Translations under genes and position numbers: made by a program
Shown: positions 20,101-29,468 of the stretch, piece after piece
How the letters are laid out: every line of letters starts with the position of its first letter
Position numbering within the stretch: position 1 is the first letter of the stretch
The notes under the pieces: generated by a model
Told to the model about the DNA's origin: nothing
The model's database searches: none
The model's input: only the letters and a program-made list of their open reading frames with translations
Assembly (NCBI GenBank): GCA_963844635.1
Contig: CAWJPD010000003.1
Span: 868,001-932,000 of the forward strand
DNA: 64,000 nucleotides
Origin: JAJPKK01 sp963844635
GTDB taxonomy: Bacteria; Pseudomonadota; Alphaproteobacteria; Rhizobiales; Xanthobacteraceae
Direction: 5' to 3'

Positions 20101-23100
20101 CCGCCGGCAATGCCGCCAACCTGGCGGGCGCGGTGACCGCACCGGCCGGCACCCTGCAGATCGACACCACGGCGCCCACCGTCGCTTCGGTGGCGGCCAC
20201 GGGCACCGGCATCGCCAATGGCAGTGGCGACCTCGATGCCGGCCATGTCGTCACGCTGACGGTGAACCTCAGCGAGGCCGTGACGGTGGCCGGGGGCACC
20301 CCGACCCTGACCCTGAATGACGGCGGAACCGCGAGCTACACGGGCGGCTCCGGCACCAATGCCCTGACCTTCGGCTACACCGTTGCCGCCGGCCAGAACA
20401 CCGCCGACCTCGCGGTCTCAGCGGTGAGCCTCGGCACCGCGACCGTGACCGATGCCGCCGGCAATGCCGCCAACCTGGCGGGCGCGGTGACCGCACCGGC
20501 CGGCACCCTGCAGATCGACACCACGGCGCCCACCGTCGCTTCGGTGGCGGCCACGGGCACCGGCATCGCCAATGGCAGTGGCGACCTCGATGCCGGCCAT
20601 GTCGTCACGCTGACGGTGAACCTCAGCGAGGCCGTGACGGTGGCCGGGGGCACCCCGACCCTGACCCTGAATGACGGCGGAACGGCGAGCTACACGGGCG
20701 GCTCCGGCACCAATGCCCTGACCTTCAGCTACACCGTTGCCGCCGGCCAGAACACCGCCGACCTCGCGGTCTCAGCGGTGAGCCTCGGCACCGCGACCGT
20801 GACCGATGCCGCCGGCAATGCCGCCAACCTGGCGGGCGCGGTGACCGCCCCGGCCGGCACCCTGCAGATCGACACCACGGCGCCCACCGTCGCTTCGGTG
20901 GCGGCCACGGGCACCGGCATCGCCAATGGCAGTGGCGACCTCGATGCCGGCCATGTCGTCACGCTGACGGTGAACCTCAGCGAGGCCGTGACGGTGGCCG
21001 GGGGCACCCCGACCCTGACCCTGAATGACGGCGGAACCGCGAGCTACACGGGCGGCTCCGGCACCAATGCCCTGACCTTCAGCTACACCGTTGCCGCCGG
21101 CCAGAACACCGCCGACCTCGCGGTATCAGCGGTGAGCCTCGGCACCGCGACCGTGACCGATGCCGCCGGCAATGCCGCCAACCTGTCCGGCGCGGTGACC
21201 ACCCCGGCCGGCACCCTGCAGATCGACACCACGGCGCCCACCGTCGCTTCGGTGGCGGCCACGGGCACCGGCATCGCCAATGGCAGTGGCGACCTCGATG
21301 CCGGCCATGTCGTCACGCTGACGGTGAACCTCAGCGAGGCCGTGACGGTGGCCGGGGGCACCCCGACCCTGACCCTGAATGACGGCGGAACCGCGAGCTA
21401 CACGGGCGGTTCCGGCACCAATGCCCTGACCTTCAGCTACACCGTTGCCGCCGGCCAGAACACCGCCGGCCTCGCGGTCTCAGCGGTGAGCCTCGGCACC
21501 GCGACCGTGACCGATGCCGCCGGCAATGCCGCCAACCTGTCCGGCGCGGTGACCGCACCGGCCGGCACCCTGCAGATCGACACCACGGCGCCCACCGTCG
21601 CTTCGGTGGCGGCCACGGGCACCGGCATCGCCAATGGCAGTGGCGACCTCGATGCCGGCCATGTCGTCACGCTGACGGTGAACCTCAGCGAGGCCGTGAC
21701 GGTGGCCGGGGGCACCCCGACCCTGACCCTGAATGACGGCGGAACGGCGAGCTACACGGGCGGCTCCGGCACCAATGCCCTGACCTTCAGCTACACCGTT
21801 GCCGCCGGCCAGAACACCGCCGACCTCGCGGTCTCAGCGGTGAGCCTCGGCACCGCGACCGTGACCGATGCCGCCGGCAATGCCGCCAACCTGGCGGGCG
21901 CGGTGACCGCACCGGCCGGCACCCTGCAGATCGACACCACAACTCCAGCAATAAGTGCGATTGGGGAGACTCCATCGAGCGGCGACCTCAATGCCGGAAA
22001 GACGGTCACCTATACCATCACGTTCAGCGAAGCAGTGACGGTCAACACGACGAGTGGAAAACCGACATTGACCTTCAACGATGGCGGCACCGCCACCTAC
22101 ATTGGTGGCTCAGGCACGAACGCGCTGACGTTCAGCTATGCGGTGCAGGCTGGTCAGAACACCCCCGACCTTAAGGTGTCGGCTTTCAATTTGAACGGCG
22201 CAAGTATCGCGGATGGCGCCGGCAATTCCGCAAATTTGTCACTGACCGGCATCGCTCAGGGCAGTCCGCAGATCGACACTACGCCGCCGACGGTGGCCTC
22301 TGTGAGCGCCGCCGCCGGCGACTACAACGTCGGTAAGACGCTGACGCTGACGCTGAATACGAGCGAGGCTGTCAACGTCAGCGGTACGCCCACGCTGACG
22401 CTCAATGACGGCGGTACCGCCGCCTATGTGAGCGGTTCCGGTTCGACTACACTCACCTTTAGCTATACGGTTGCGTCTGGACAAAACACTTCGGCGCTGG
22501 TTGTAACCGGGGTTGCAGGCACTATCACCGATCTCGCAGGCAACGCGCTGAGCAGCGCTGGTCTGCCGCAGTCCCTTACTGGCGTTATCATCGACACGAC
22601 GACGCCCACGGTGTCTTCACTGGTGGCCTCTGGCGCCGGCATCACTGCCGGTTCGGGCGATCTTGGCGTTGGCAGCGTGGTCACGCTGACGGTGAACCTC
22701 AGCGAGGCCGTGACGGTGGCCGGGGGCACCCCGACCCTGACCCTGAATGACGGAGGAACGGCGAGCTACACGGGCGGCTCCGGCACCAATGCCCTGACCT
22801 TCAGCTACACCGTTGCCGCCGGCCAGAACACCGCCGACCTCGCGGTCTCAGCGGTGAGCCTCGGCACCGCGACCGTGACCGACGCCGCCGGCAATGCCGC
22901 CAACCTGGCGGGCGCGGTGACCACCCCGGCCGGCACCCTGCAGATCGACACTGCGACCCAGACCCTGATCCAAACCGATGGCACGACCAGCCTTGTTTCG
23001 ATCGGGAGCAACTATTTCCTCAACAAGGTCGGTAGCAACGCAACAGGACCCGAGCTGTCTTACAACGGCGCGCCTGTGACTGCGGGCGAGTTCGGCAGCT

Positions 23101-24863
23101 GGACTCCGATTGGAGCGGTACAGACGGCGACCGGTTATGACATCGCGTGGAAGTCCGGCGCGAACGCGTACACGATCTGGAGCACGGACAGCAGCGGCAA
23201 CTATTCATCGAGCCTTACCGCGACCGTGGCGGGCAACAGCACCACGCTGGAAGCCTTCGAAACGACTTTCCAGCAGGATCTGAACGGCGATGGCACCATT
23301 GGGGTCCCCACGACCGTGATCCAAACCGATGGCACGACCAGTCTTGTTTCGATCGGGAGCAATTATTTCCTCGACAAGGTCGGCAGCAACGCAACAGGAC
23401 CCGAGCTGTCTTACAACGGCGCGCCTGTGACTGCGGGCGAGTTCGGCAGCTGGACTCCGATTGGAGCGGTACAGACGGCGACCGGTTATGACATCGCGTG
23501 GAAGTCCGGCGCGAACGCGTACACGATCTGGAGCACGGACAGCAGCGGCAACTATTCATCGAGCCTTACCGCGACCGTGGCGGGCAACAGCACCACGCTG
23601 GAAGCCTTCGAAACGACTTTCCAGCAGGATCTGAACGGCGATGGCACCATTGGGGTCCCCACGACCGTGATCCAAACCGATGGCACGACCAGTCTTGTTT
23701 CGATCGGGAGCAATTATTTCCTCGACAAGGTCGGCAGCAACGCAACAGGACCCGAGCTGTCTTACAACGGCGCGCCTGTGACTGCGGGCGAGTTCGGCAG
23801 CTGGACTCCGATTGGAGCGGTACAGACGGCGACCGGTTATGACATCGCGTGGAAGTCCGGCGCGAACGCGTACACGATCTGGAGCACGGACAGCAGCGGC
23901 AACTATTCATCGAGCCTCACCGCGACCGTGACAGGCAACAGCACCACGCTGGAAGCCTTTGAAACGACTTTCCAGCAGGATCTGAACGGCGATGGCACCA
24001 TTGGGGTCCCCACGACCGTGATCCAAACCGATGGCACGACCAGCCTTGTTTCGATCGGGAGCAACTATTTCCTCAACAAGGTCGGTAGCAACGCAACAGG
24101 ACCTGAGCTGTCTTACAACGGCGGGCCTGTGACTGCGGGCGAGTTCGGCAGCTGGACTCCGATTGGAGCGGTACAGACGACGACCGGTTATGACATCGCG
24201 TGGAAGTCCGGCGCGAACGCGTACACGATCTGGAGCACGGACAGCAGCGGCAACTATTCATCGAGCCTCACCGCGACCGTGACAGGCAACAGCACCACGC
24301 TGGAAGCCTTTGAAACGACTTTCCAGCAGGATCTGAACGGCGATGGCGTGATCACGATCCCAGCTGGTCAAACGATGGAACTAACCGGGAGCTTCTCGGG
24401 AGACATCGTATTTGGCGGCTCGACGGGCACGCTCAAAATCGACAACTCCGCAAATTTCACCGGCAAGATCGGCGGGCAGCTTGCAATTGGCGACGTCATC
24501 GACCTCGCTGATATCAGCGCTGGCAGCGGCGCAACGCTTGGCTATTCCGGCAACAATTCCCCTGGCACGCTGACTGTCAGCAATGGAACACACACTGCAA
24601 ATCTCGCTCTGCTGGGCGACTATTCTTTGGCAAACTTTACTGCCTCAAGTGATGGTCACGGCGGGACTACCGTCGTTGACTCTCCAATCGCAACAGTCCA
24701 AAACAATGCCTTAAATCAGCAGCTGGCGTTGTTATCCCAATATATGGCCTCGGAACCTCCCGATGCGTCATCTACTGGCTATTACGCGACGATAAACTCC
24801 GATCAATTGGGCCATCTTGCACAATTCGCCACACCGATCGCAAACCACCAGCATGCGTACTGA
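17190..24863 (+). CDS. giant type I-secreted GH5 glycanase with Ig-like and Trp-rich repeats
   Basis: A 2557-residue protein with no N-terminal signal. Residues 7-100: Ig-like domain. Residues about 103-440: GH5 glycoside hydrolase with acid/base Glu249 in YDIMNEP, nucleophile Glu359 in FLGEFGVP, and DVHDAGRY and EAHQYFD between, closest in style to bacterial endo-beta-1,4-glucanases. Residues 450-520: second Ig-like domain. Residues 522-1583: nine near-identical 118-residue Ig-like repeats; 1584-1925: three diverged ones. Residues 1927-2390: four 117-residue repeats of the Trp-rich C-terminal type (GSWTPIGAVQTATGYDIAWK), each ending in a Ca-binding-like DLNGDG. Residues 2395-2557: Gly/Asp-rich C-terminus as in type I-secreted proteins. 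A likely exporter follows. Probable extracellular beta-glucan or self-polysaccharide cleavage; substrate inferred. Confidence 0.92.
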   Translation: MTVMTPTITSFLPNTSVVPGNTNLSYDNTATLNGTATPNTIVSIYDGTTLLGTAAVTSNGAWTYTTGPLANGTQSFTVTDKDTAGNVSQASSALDATAQLPSGNALVNFGVNMDGAEYSWGTFPSMADLLNVKSEGVDIVRLPIAWEMMQPTLNGPLNSSYLTGLETFLNNAASLGIQVIVDVHDAGRYDVNWAADAASNYGIVAPDGADASVIGSAAVPISAFANFWGQLASALAGNPGVAAYDIMNEPYNMGGASVWPDAAQAAVNAIRSVDMNTTIMVEGDQWANAQYWAATNENLNIIDPANKIVYEAHQYFDNGSGTYSETYAQQGDTSTTGSQEVQPFLNWLQQNNDKGFLGEFGVPSNNPQWLPVLDNVLNTLEANGVSGTIWNYEMPQPSDPAWWDAQIENTSNPGNLNIAPVNGQISPQMALLFDYSTPAITWATSSTANVLTLSGIGAGDDSVNVYDGSVLIGTTTSSANGAWSFTTSALSDGSHSFTVNDEDSAGDISETSSAFSISVASTAPTVASVAATGTGIANGSGDLDAGHVVTLTVNLSEAVTVAGGTPTLTLNDGGTASYTGGSGTNALTFSYTVAAGQNTADLAVSAVSLGTATVTDAAGNAANLAGAVTAPAGTLQIDTTAPTVASVAATGTGIANGSGDLDAGHVVTLTVNLSEAVTVAGGTPTLTLNDGGTASYTGGSGTNALTFSYTVAAGQNTADLAVSAVSLGTATVTDAAGNAANLAGAVTTPAGTLQIDTTAPTVASVAATGTGIANGSGDLDAGHVVTLTVNLSEAVTVAGGTPTLTLNDGGTASYTGGSGTNALTFSYTVAAGQNTADLAVSAVSLGTATVTDAAGNAANLAGAVTAPAGTLQIDTTAPTVASVAATGTGIANGSGDLDAGHVVTLTVNLSEAVTVAGGTPTLTLNDGGTASYTGGSGTNALTFGYTVAAGQNTADLAVSAVSLGTATVTDAAGNAANLAGAVTAPAGTLQIDTTAPTVASVAATGTGIANGSGDLDAGHVVTLTVNLSEAVTVAGGTPTLTLNDGGTASYTGGSGTNALTFGYTVAAGQNTADLAVSAVSLGTATVTDAAGNAANLAGAVTAPAGTLQIDTTAPTVASVAATGTGIANGSGDLDAGHVVTLTVNLSEAVTVAGGTPTLTLNDGGTASYTGGSGTNALTFSYTVAAGQNTADLAVSAVSLGTATVTDAAGNAANLAGAVTAPAGTLQIDTTAPTVASVAATGTGIANGSGDLDAGHVVTLTVNLSEAVTVAGGTPTLTLNDGGTASYTGGSGTNALTFSYTVAAGQNTADLAVSAVSLGTATVTDAAGNAANLSGAVTTPAGTLQIDTTAPTVASVAATGTGIANGSGDLDAGHVVTLTVNLSEAVTVAGGTPTLTLNDGGTASYTGGSGTNALTFSYTVAAGQNTAGLAVSAVSLGTATVTDAAGNAANLSGAVTAPAGTLQIDTTAPTVASVAATGTGIANGSGDLDAGHVVTLTVNLSEAVTVAGGTPTLTLNDGGTASYTGGSGTNALTFSYTVAAGQNTADLAVSAVSLGTATVTDAAGNAANLAGAVTAPAGTLQIDTTTPAISAIGETPSSGDLNAGKTVTYTITFSEAVTVNTTSGKPTLTFNDGGTATYIGGSGTNALTFSYAVQAGQNTPDLKVSAFNLNGASIADGAGNSANLSLTGIAQGSPQIDTTPPTVASVSAAAGDYNVGKTLTLTLNTSEAVNVSGTPTLTLNDGGTAAYVSGSGSTTLTFSYTVASGQNTSALVVTGVAGTITDLAGNALSSAGLPQSLTGVIIDTTTPTVSSLVASGAGITAGSGDLGVGSVVTLTVNLSEAVTVAGGTPTLTLNDGGTASYTGGSGTNALTFSYTVAAGQNTADLAVSAVSLGTATVTDAAGNAANLAGAVTTPAGTLQIDTATQTLIQTDGTTSLVSIGSNYFLNKVGSNATGPELSYNGAPVTAGEFGSWTPIGAVQTATGYDIAWKSGANAYTIWSTDSSGNYSSSLTATVAGNSTTLEAFETTFQQDLNGDGTIGVPTTVIQTDGTTSLVSIGSNYFLDKVGSNATGPELSYNGAPVTAGEFGSWTPIGAVQTATGYDIAWKSGANAYTIWSTDSSGNYSSSLTATVAGNSTTLEAFETTFQQDLNGDGTIGVPTTVIQTDGTTSLVSIGSNYFLDKVGSNATGPELSYNGAPVTAGEFGSWTPIGAVQTATGYDIAWKSGANAYTIWSTDSSGNYSSSLTATVTGNSTTLEAFETTFQQDLNGDGTIGVPTTVIQTDGTTSLVSIGSNYFLNKVGSNATGPELSYNGGPVTAGEFGSWTPIGAVQTTTGYDIAWKSGANAYTIWSTDSSGNYSSSLTATVTGNSTTLEAFETTFQQDLNGDGVITIPAGQTMELTGSFSGDIVFGGSTGTLKIDNSANFTGKIGGQLAIGDVIDLADISAGSGATLGYSGNNSPGTLTVSNGTHTANLALLGDYSLANFTASSDGHGGTTVVDSPIATVQNNALNQQLALLSQYMASEPPDASSTGYYATINSDQLGHLAQFATPIANHQHAY
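18754..21939 (+). repeat. nine tandem 354-bp repeats encoding Ig-like domains
   Basis: Units start every 354 bases (18754, 19108, 19462 and so on). They are near-identical: visible changes are few, such as GCA/GCC/ACC before CCGGCCGGC, AGC/GGC in ACCTTC-GC-TAC, GCGGGC/TCCGGC and one GAC to GGC in the eighth unit. Each unit encodes TAPTVASVAATGTGIANGSG at its start and GTLQIDT at its end. Such uniformity implies recent expansion or ongoing homogenisation. About 270 bp of the same unit recurs at 22681-22950 after two diverged units. Confidence 0.98.
22968..24360 (+). repeat. four tandem 351-bp repeats encoding Trp-rich domains
   Basis: Units start at 22968, 23319, 23670 and 24021. Each encodes TDGTTSLVSIGSNYFL, YNGAPVTAGEFGSWTPIGAV, an IAWKSGANAYTIWSTDSSGN block and TFQQDLNGDG. 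Copies 2 and 3 are almost identical; copies 1 and 4 share FLNKV instead of FLDKV, and copies 3 and 4 share ATVTGN instead of ATVAGN. The pattern of shared changes points to unequal crossing over. Confidence 0.97.
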
Positions 24864-25412
24864 TGAGCCAGCGCCACCGCAGGATTTTGCGGGATGGTCG
24901 CGCGCTGCTGGCGCTGCAGGTGAATTGCCGTTCTCCTCTTGCGTGGACGACACAGGTGGTGGAGGCGCCGGCGAACCGGTGAACACATGACCAAGTGTGA
25001 CAGTTGCGACAACCAATGCGTCGACTGAGAGGTCAGGCTATCTCCTGAAGATCGTCGAGGTGCCTCGATCAGCCGGTGAACAAGGGGACGAGTGAGCGAT
25101 CCCTTAGCCCATGATCCCGTAAAGTTGCGGACTTTTCGGACAAGATCATGCGCAAATTCAACGATAATCGAGCGGGAGGCTATTCAAACTGAACGCATCG
25201 CGCTCTGGCCGTGTCGGAGGCCCTCCTCGCCATGAGAGTGCATTTTTTAACCAAACCTCACGGCAGACAGCACTCCGTCACGTCCGCTTGAGATTGGCTT
25301 AAACGAGTTTGAGTATTGACGCTGTATGCGCCTGATCTTGCTTACCCGCATGCCACGTCGTCAGACCTGACATGCGATCTTCAGGGCGCGTGGGCGGAGT
25401 CCTTTGAAGCCA
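24864..25412. other. spacer between giant glycanase and its likely exporter
   Basis: About 550 bases without a credible gene. It contains palindromic repeat copy 3. Immediately after the glycanase stop lies GCGCCACCGCAGGATTTTGCGGGATGG-type sequence that can form a short hairpin but lacks a T-run. The exporter's ribosome binding site GGCGGAG is at 25394-25400. Confidence 0.4.
25110..25206. repeat. dispersed palindromic intergenic repeat, copy 3
   Basis: Core CATGATCCCGTAAAGTTGCG to GATCATGCGC (25110-25152), then the tail ATCGAGCGGGAGGCTATTC and AACTGAACGCATCGCGCTC. Same order and spacing as copy 4 at 62275. Confidence 0.85.
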
Positions 25413-27551
25413 ATGGCGACGACAGAAACGACCAAATCACCTCAGGCCGGGCTTGTCGCGCTGGTGACGATGCTGCGTGTGAACGGGATCGCCGCCGATG
25501 TCGAGCAAATTCGTCATCGTATCGGCACGGGAGCGATCGGCATCACCGAGATGCTGCGTTGCGCGAAGGAGTTTGGGCTCAAGGCGCGTGCGAAAAAATC
25601 AAACTGGGACCGTTTAGGAACGACCCCGCTCCCTGGTATCGCAGTATTACGCGACGATGGGTTCCTCGTGCTAGGTAATGCGGCAAAGGATAAGGTTCTG
25701 GTGCAGCGACCGTCATCGTCGCGCCCAGAGGTGATGAACCGTGCCGAGCTCGAGGCGATCTGGGACGGTCGTCTTATCCTTATGACGCGGCGCGCAGCGT
25801 TGTCAGATTTTTCCCGACAATTCGATATTACATGGTTCATCGGAGCGGTTCATAAGTATCGCCACCTCCTCGGCGAAGTGTTGGTGGCTTCCTTTTTCCT
25901 GCAAGTCTTTGCTCTTGTAAGTCCGCTGTTCTTTCAGGTCGTGGTCGACAAGGTACTCGTTCACCGGAGCATGAGCACCCTGGAAGTTCTGGTGCTCGGT
26001 CTCGTTACTGTTTCGGTTTTCGAGACAATCATAGGGACGTTGCGGACCTATCTGTTCGCCCACACCACGAATCGCATAGATGTCGAGCTCGGCGCCCGTC
26101 TCCTCCGCCACTTACTGTCGCTTCCAATCGCTTATTTCCAGGCGCGACGAGTCGGGGATTCGGTGGCGCGCGTCAGAGAACTCGAGAACATTCGAAACTT
26201 TCTCACGAGCTCGGCGCTGACCCTCGTGATTGACCTATTCTTCACGTTCATTTTCCTGGCGGTGATGTTCATCTACTCCCCCCTGCTGACATTCGTGGTT
26301 CTGGGCTCCCTACCAGTTTACATTGCGATTTCGGCTGGAGTAACGCCGCTATTCCGGTCTCGACTCGACGAGAAGTTCCGACGTGGGGCCGAGAATCAGG
26401 CTTTCCTTGTTGAAAGCGTCACCGGCATCGAGACGCTCAAGGCTATGGCGGTCGAGCCGCAGGTACAACGCCGCTGGGAAGAGCAGCTTGCCGGCTATGT
26501 GACGGCCAGTTTCCGACTGATCAGCCTCAGCACTACGGCAAGTCAAGCCGTGCAGCTCATCAATCGGCTGATCACCGCCGCAATCCTCTATTACGGTGCG
26601 AAGCTCGTCATTGACGGAGACCTCACTGTAGGCGAACTTGTGGCATTCAACCTCCTGGCCGGCCGAGTCAGCACACCGGTACTGCGGCTCGCACAGATCT
26701 GGCAGGATTTCCACCAAGCGCGCCTGTCAATAGCGCGCCTTGGCGACATTCTAAACACCATGCCGGAGCCGACATCCGGCACGGGGCGGACAGCGCTTCC
26801 GCCAATCCGTGGCGAAATCGCCTTCGAGCAGGTCACGTTCCGCTATCGTGTCGATGGTTCGGAGATCCTGCATGACATCACCTTCAATGTGCCGGCCGGG
26901 CAGGTGATCGGGATCGTCGGCTCTTCCGGGTCCGGCAAGAGCACGCTCGCGAAGCTCGTTTAACGCCTCTATGTACCGGAGAGCGGGCGCGTGCTGGTGG
27001 ACGGCGTCGATCTCGCTATGGTCGACACTGCATGGTTGCGTCGGCAAATCGGGGTGGTATTGCAGGATAACATCCTCTTTAATTGTTCGGTGCGCGACAA
27101 CATCGCGCTCGCCGACCCTACAATGCCGATGGAGCGCGTGATCGCTGCCTCCTCCCTGGCAGGCGCGCACGAGCTTATCCTGGAACTCCCTGAGGGCTAT
27201 GACACGATTGTCGGGGAGCGTGGTAGCAGCCTGTCGGGCGGTCAGCGGCAGCGGCTTGCAATTGCTCGTGCCCTCGTTACGGACCCTCGCATCCTGATAC
27301 TCGACGAGGCGACGAGTTCCCTCGATTACGACAGCGAACGTATCATACAGGATAATATGCGGCAGATCAGCGAAGGCCGTACGGTTTTCATGATTGCTCA
27401 CCGTCTTTCGACGTTGCGCCGAGCCGACCGTATCATCACCATCGAGCGCGGGCGCATCATCGAAGATGGCTCACATGATGAACTGATCCGCAGCAACGGT
27501 CGCTACGCAAAGTTGCATTACCTGCAGGCAGGCATCCATGGGGTTGGCTGA
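25413..27551 (+). pseudogene. type I secretion ABC transporter with nonsense codon after Walker A
   Basis: Would be a 712-residue HlyB/PrtD-type exporter ATPase in the inner membrane. Residues 1-125: C39-like domain without the catalytic Cys, as in HlyB, where it docks the unfolded substrate. Residues 145-420: six-helix ABC membrane domain. Residues 460 on: ATPase domain with Walker A GSSGSGKST, then TAA at 26961-26963 (codon 517) where relatives have a Gln (KLVQRLY). Downstream in the same frame the domain is complete: signature LSGGQRQRLAIARAL, Walker B ILILDEATSSLD and the switch His in IAHRLS. A C-to-T change of CAA would explain it. Read as it stands the exporter is dead unless the stop is suppressed. 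ATG 25413 or TTG 25404 are possible starts. Confidence 0.9.
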
Positions 27552-28921
27552 AAAGATCATCGAGCATCCGAAATGGCAAGCTCGTCGTGGGGCGTTTGAG
27601 ACCGCGTTCCTGCCTGCGGCGTTGGAGGTGGTCGAGACTCCGCCGTCACCGATTGGGCGTCTGATTGGGGCGGCGGTTATTGCATTCTTTTGCGCAGGGT
27701 TGGCTTGGGCGGCATGGGGAACGGTCGATATCGTCGCGATCGCACCTGGAAAACTCGTTCCGAGTGACCGAACAAAGGTGATTCAACCGTTCGAGGTCGG
27801 CGTCGTCCGCGCCATACACATTCGCGATGGGCAACAGGTCAAGGCCGGCGAGGTTGTCATTGAGCTCGACCCGACGATGAGCGGGACGGAGCTCGAGCAT
27901 CTGAAAGGCGATCTGATAGCCGCCAGGCTCGATGTCGCGCGATACCGTGCTGCACTTGGAGGACTCGAGAACCCGATCGATGCCTTCAAACCCCCCGGTG
28001 GTGCTTCGCCGGAATTGATCGAGATGCATCGCCAGTTCCTGTTGAGCCAGACCGCGGAGCAGAACGCAAAAATTGCTGAGATCGATCGCCAGCGGGCGCA
28101 GAAGGCGGCGGAACGGGACACGATTTCCGCTGCGGTCGCGAAGCTCGAGGCGACAATTCCGCTTGTCGAGGAGCGGGTCGACGTCCGCAAATATCTCTAT
28201 GACAAGGAATTGGGCTCAAAAATCACCTACTTGACGGAGTGTCCAGGATCTGGTCACCCAAAAACATGATCTCGAAATTCAAAACATGAAATATCGGGAA
28301 GCCAGTGCGGCCCTGGAGCTGCTCAAAGAAACCTCGGCTAAGACCACGGCGGAATATCGCCGCGCACTTTTCGAGGAGCTTGCAAAGTCTGAACAAAAAG
28401 TTGGCGGTCTCATCCAGGACGTGATCAAAGCGCAGGAGAGAACCAAATTGCAGGTGCTTACGGCCCCTGTGGATGGCGTGGTGCAGCAGCTCGCGGTTCA
28501 CACCATAGGCGGTGTCGTCACCGCGGCCCAGCCGCTGGCCATTGTGGTACCTCTCGAAAGTCCGCTGGAAATCGAAGCCATGATACCAAACCGCGACATT
28601 GGTTTTGTGGTTGAAGGTCAGGAAGCCGAAATAAAAGTCGAAACTTTCGATTTCAGCAAATATGGGCTTCTTCACGGGCGGGTATTAAGCATTTCGCAGG
28701 ACGCGATCACGCGCGAAAATACAATGGACAAATCGAATTCCCAGGTTGCGGGCATGCGCATCAATGACTCGAAGAGTGAGGAGCTGGTGTACTCAGCGCG
28801 TGTGTCACTCGATCGCAATCAGATGCAAGTCGGGGAGAAGCTCGTCAACCTTTCGCCGGGCATGGCGGTTACGATTGAAATCAAGACGGGTTCCCGAAGA
28901 ATAATCAATTACCTGCTTTAG
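27538..28921 (+). pseudogene. HlyD-family type I secretion adaptor, frameshifted
   Basis: Periplasmic adaptor that would link the ABC exporter to an outer-membrane channel. The ATG overlaps the end of the ABC gene by 14 bases, so translation is coupled. Residues 40-65: single membrane helix (LIGAAVIAFFCAGLAWAAWG); then the lipoyl half-motif GKLVPSDRTKVIQPFEVGVV; long coiled coil; second half-motif LTAPVDGVVQQL; C-terminal barrel. An extra base near 28240 (GAGTGTCC) breaks the frame in the coiled coil; the rest, VQDLVTQKHDLEIQ onward, reads on in the +1 frame to 28921. No TolC-like gene is in the window. Confidence 0.88.
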
Positions 28922-29468
28922 CCGCTTGCCAAATATAGACAGGAGGTGCTCAGAGAGAGATAGTAAGCATAGAACGTATAAAGTTGATTGCACGCCTGCT
29001 TTCGGGTTCCACTCGATGTCGCCCCGCATTCCGAGATAATTCCGCCCGGATTTCCGAGAGGATTCTTGCCCGCGTTCTGCGATGGGTCCGCGGGGATGAC
29101 GGATGGCTCTGCTGGCGGACTCACGGTCCGCTTTCTCGGCTGTCCAACGGAGGGCGGATGCCAGCAAGGTCGCTTCGCCCGCGCCGAAGTCAAGGTGCGC
29201 TCACTGGCCGCACCGTGGAAGATCTTCGCCAGCGGCGGGCGCGTCGCCGCGCGGGCGCTCGCGGTGACGAGCGCTGCGCCCGCATCCGCGTATGCTCGGC
29301 GGCGTCCAACTGCACATCCCCGACGAATGGGCCTCGAACCGCTTCATGCTGAGGCGCGTACCATCGCAGCCGAGCGAACGGCGAGGGCGTCACGCTCGGC
29401 GTCCCTTTACCCTCGCCGCGTTCACACCACCGATTGAAGACGACGATTATGCCGCTTGCCGCTGGGCT
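28922..29468. other. gene-free decayed stretch
   Basis: No frame shows a domain. The segment 29030-29110 includes a GGGTCCGCGGGGATGACGG string of the kind seen in rhizobial dispersed spacers. It separates the type I secretion operon from the convergent flippase gene. Confidence 0.35.

Noticed and set aside
18491..24261. Many open frames on the minus strand and in other plus frames inside the repeats
   Set aside because: They recur with the exact 354- or 351-base period of the glycanase repeats and are antisense shadows of it.
18754..24360. CRISPR array or other short direct-repeat array
   Set aside because: The periods are 354 and 351 bases with no unique spacers, and the sequence is coding throughout.
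25413..25790. Active C39 bacteriocin-processing peptidase in the exporter
   Set aside because: The domain lacks the catalytic Cys and the substrate has no double-Gly leader; it is a C39-like docking domain as in HlyB.
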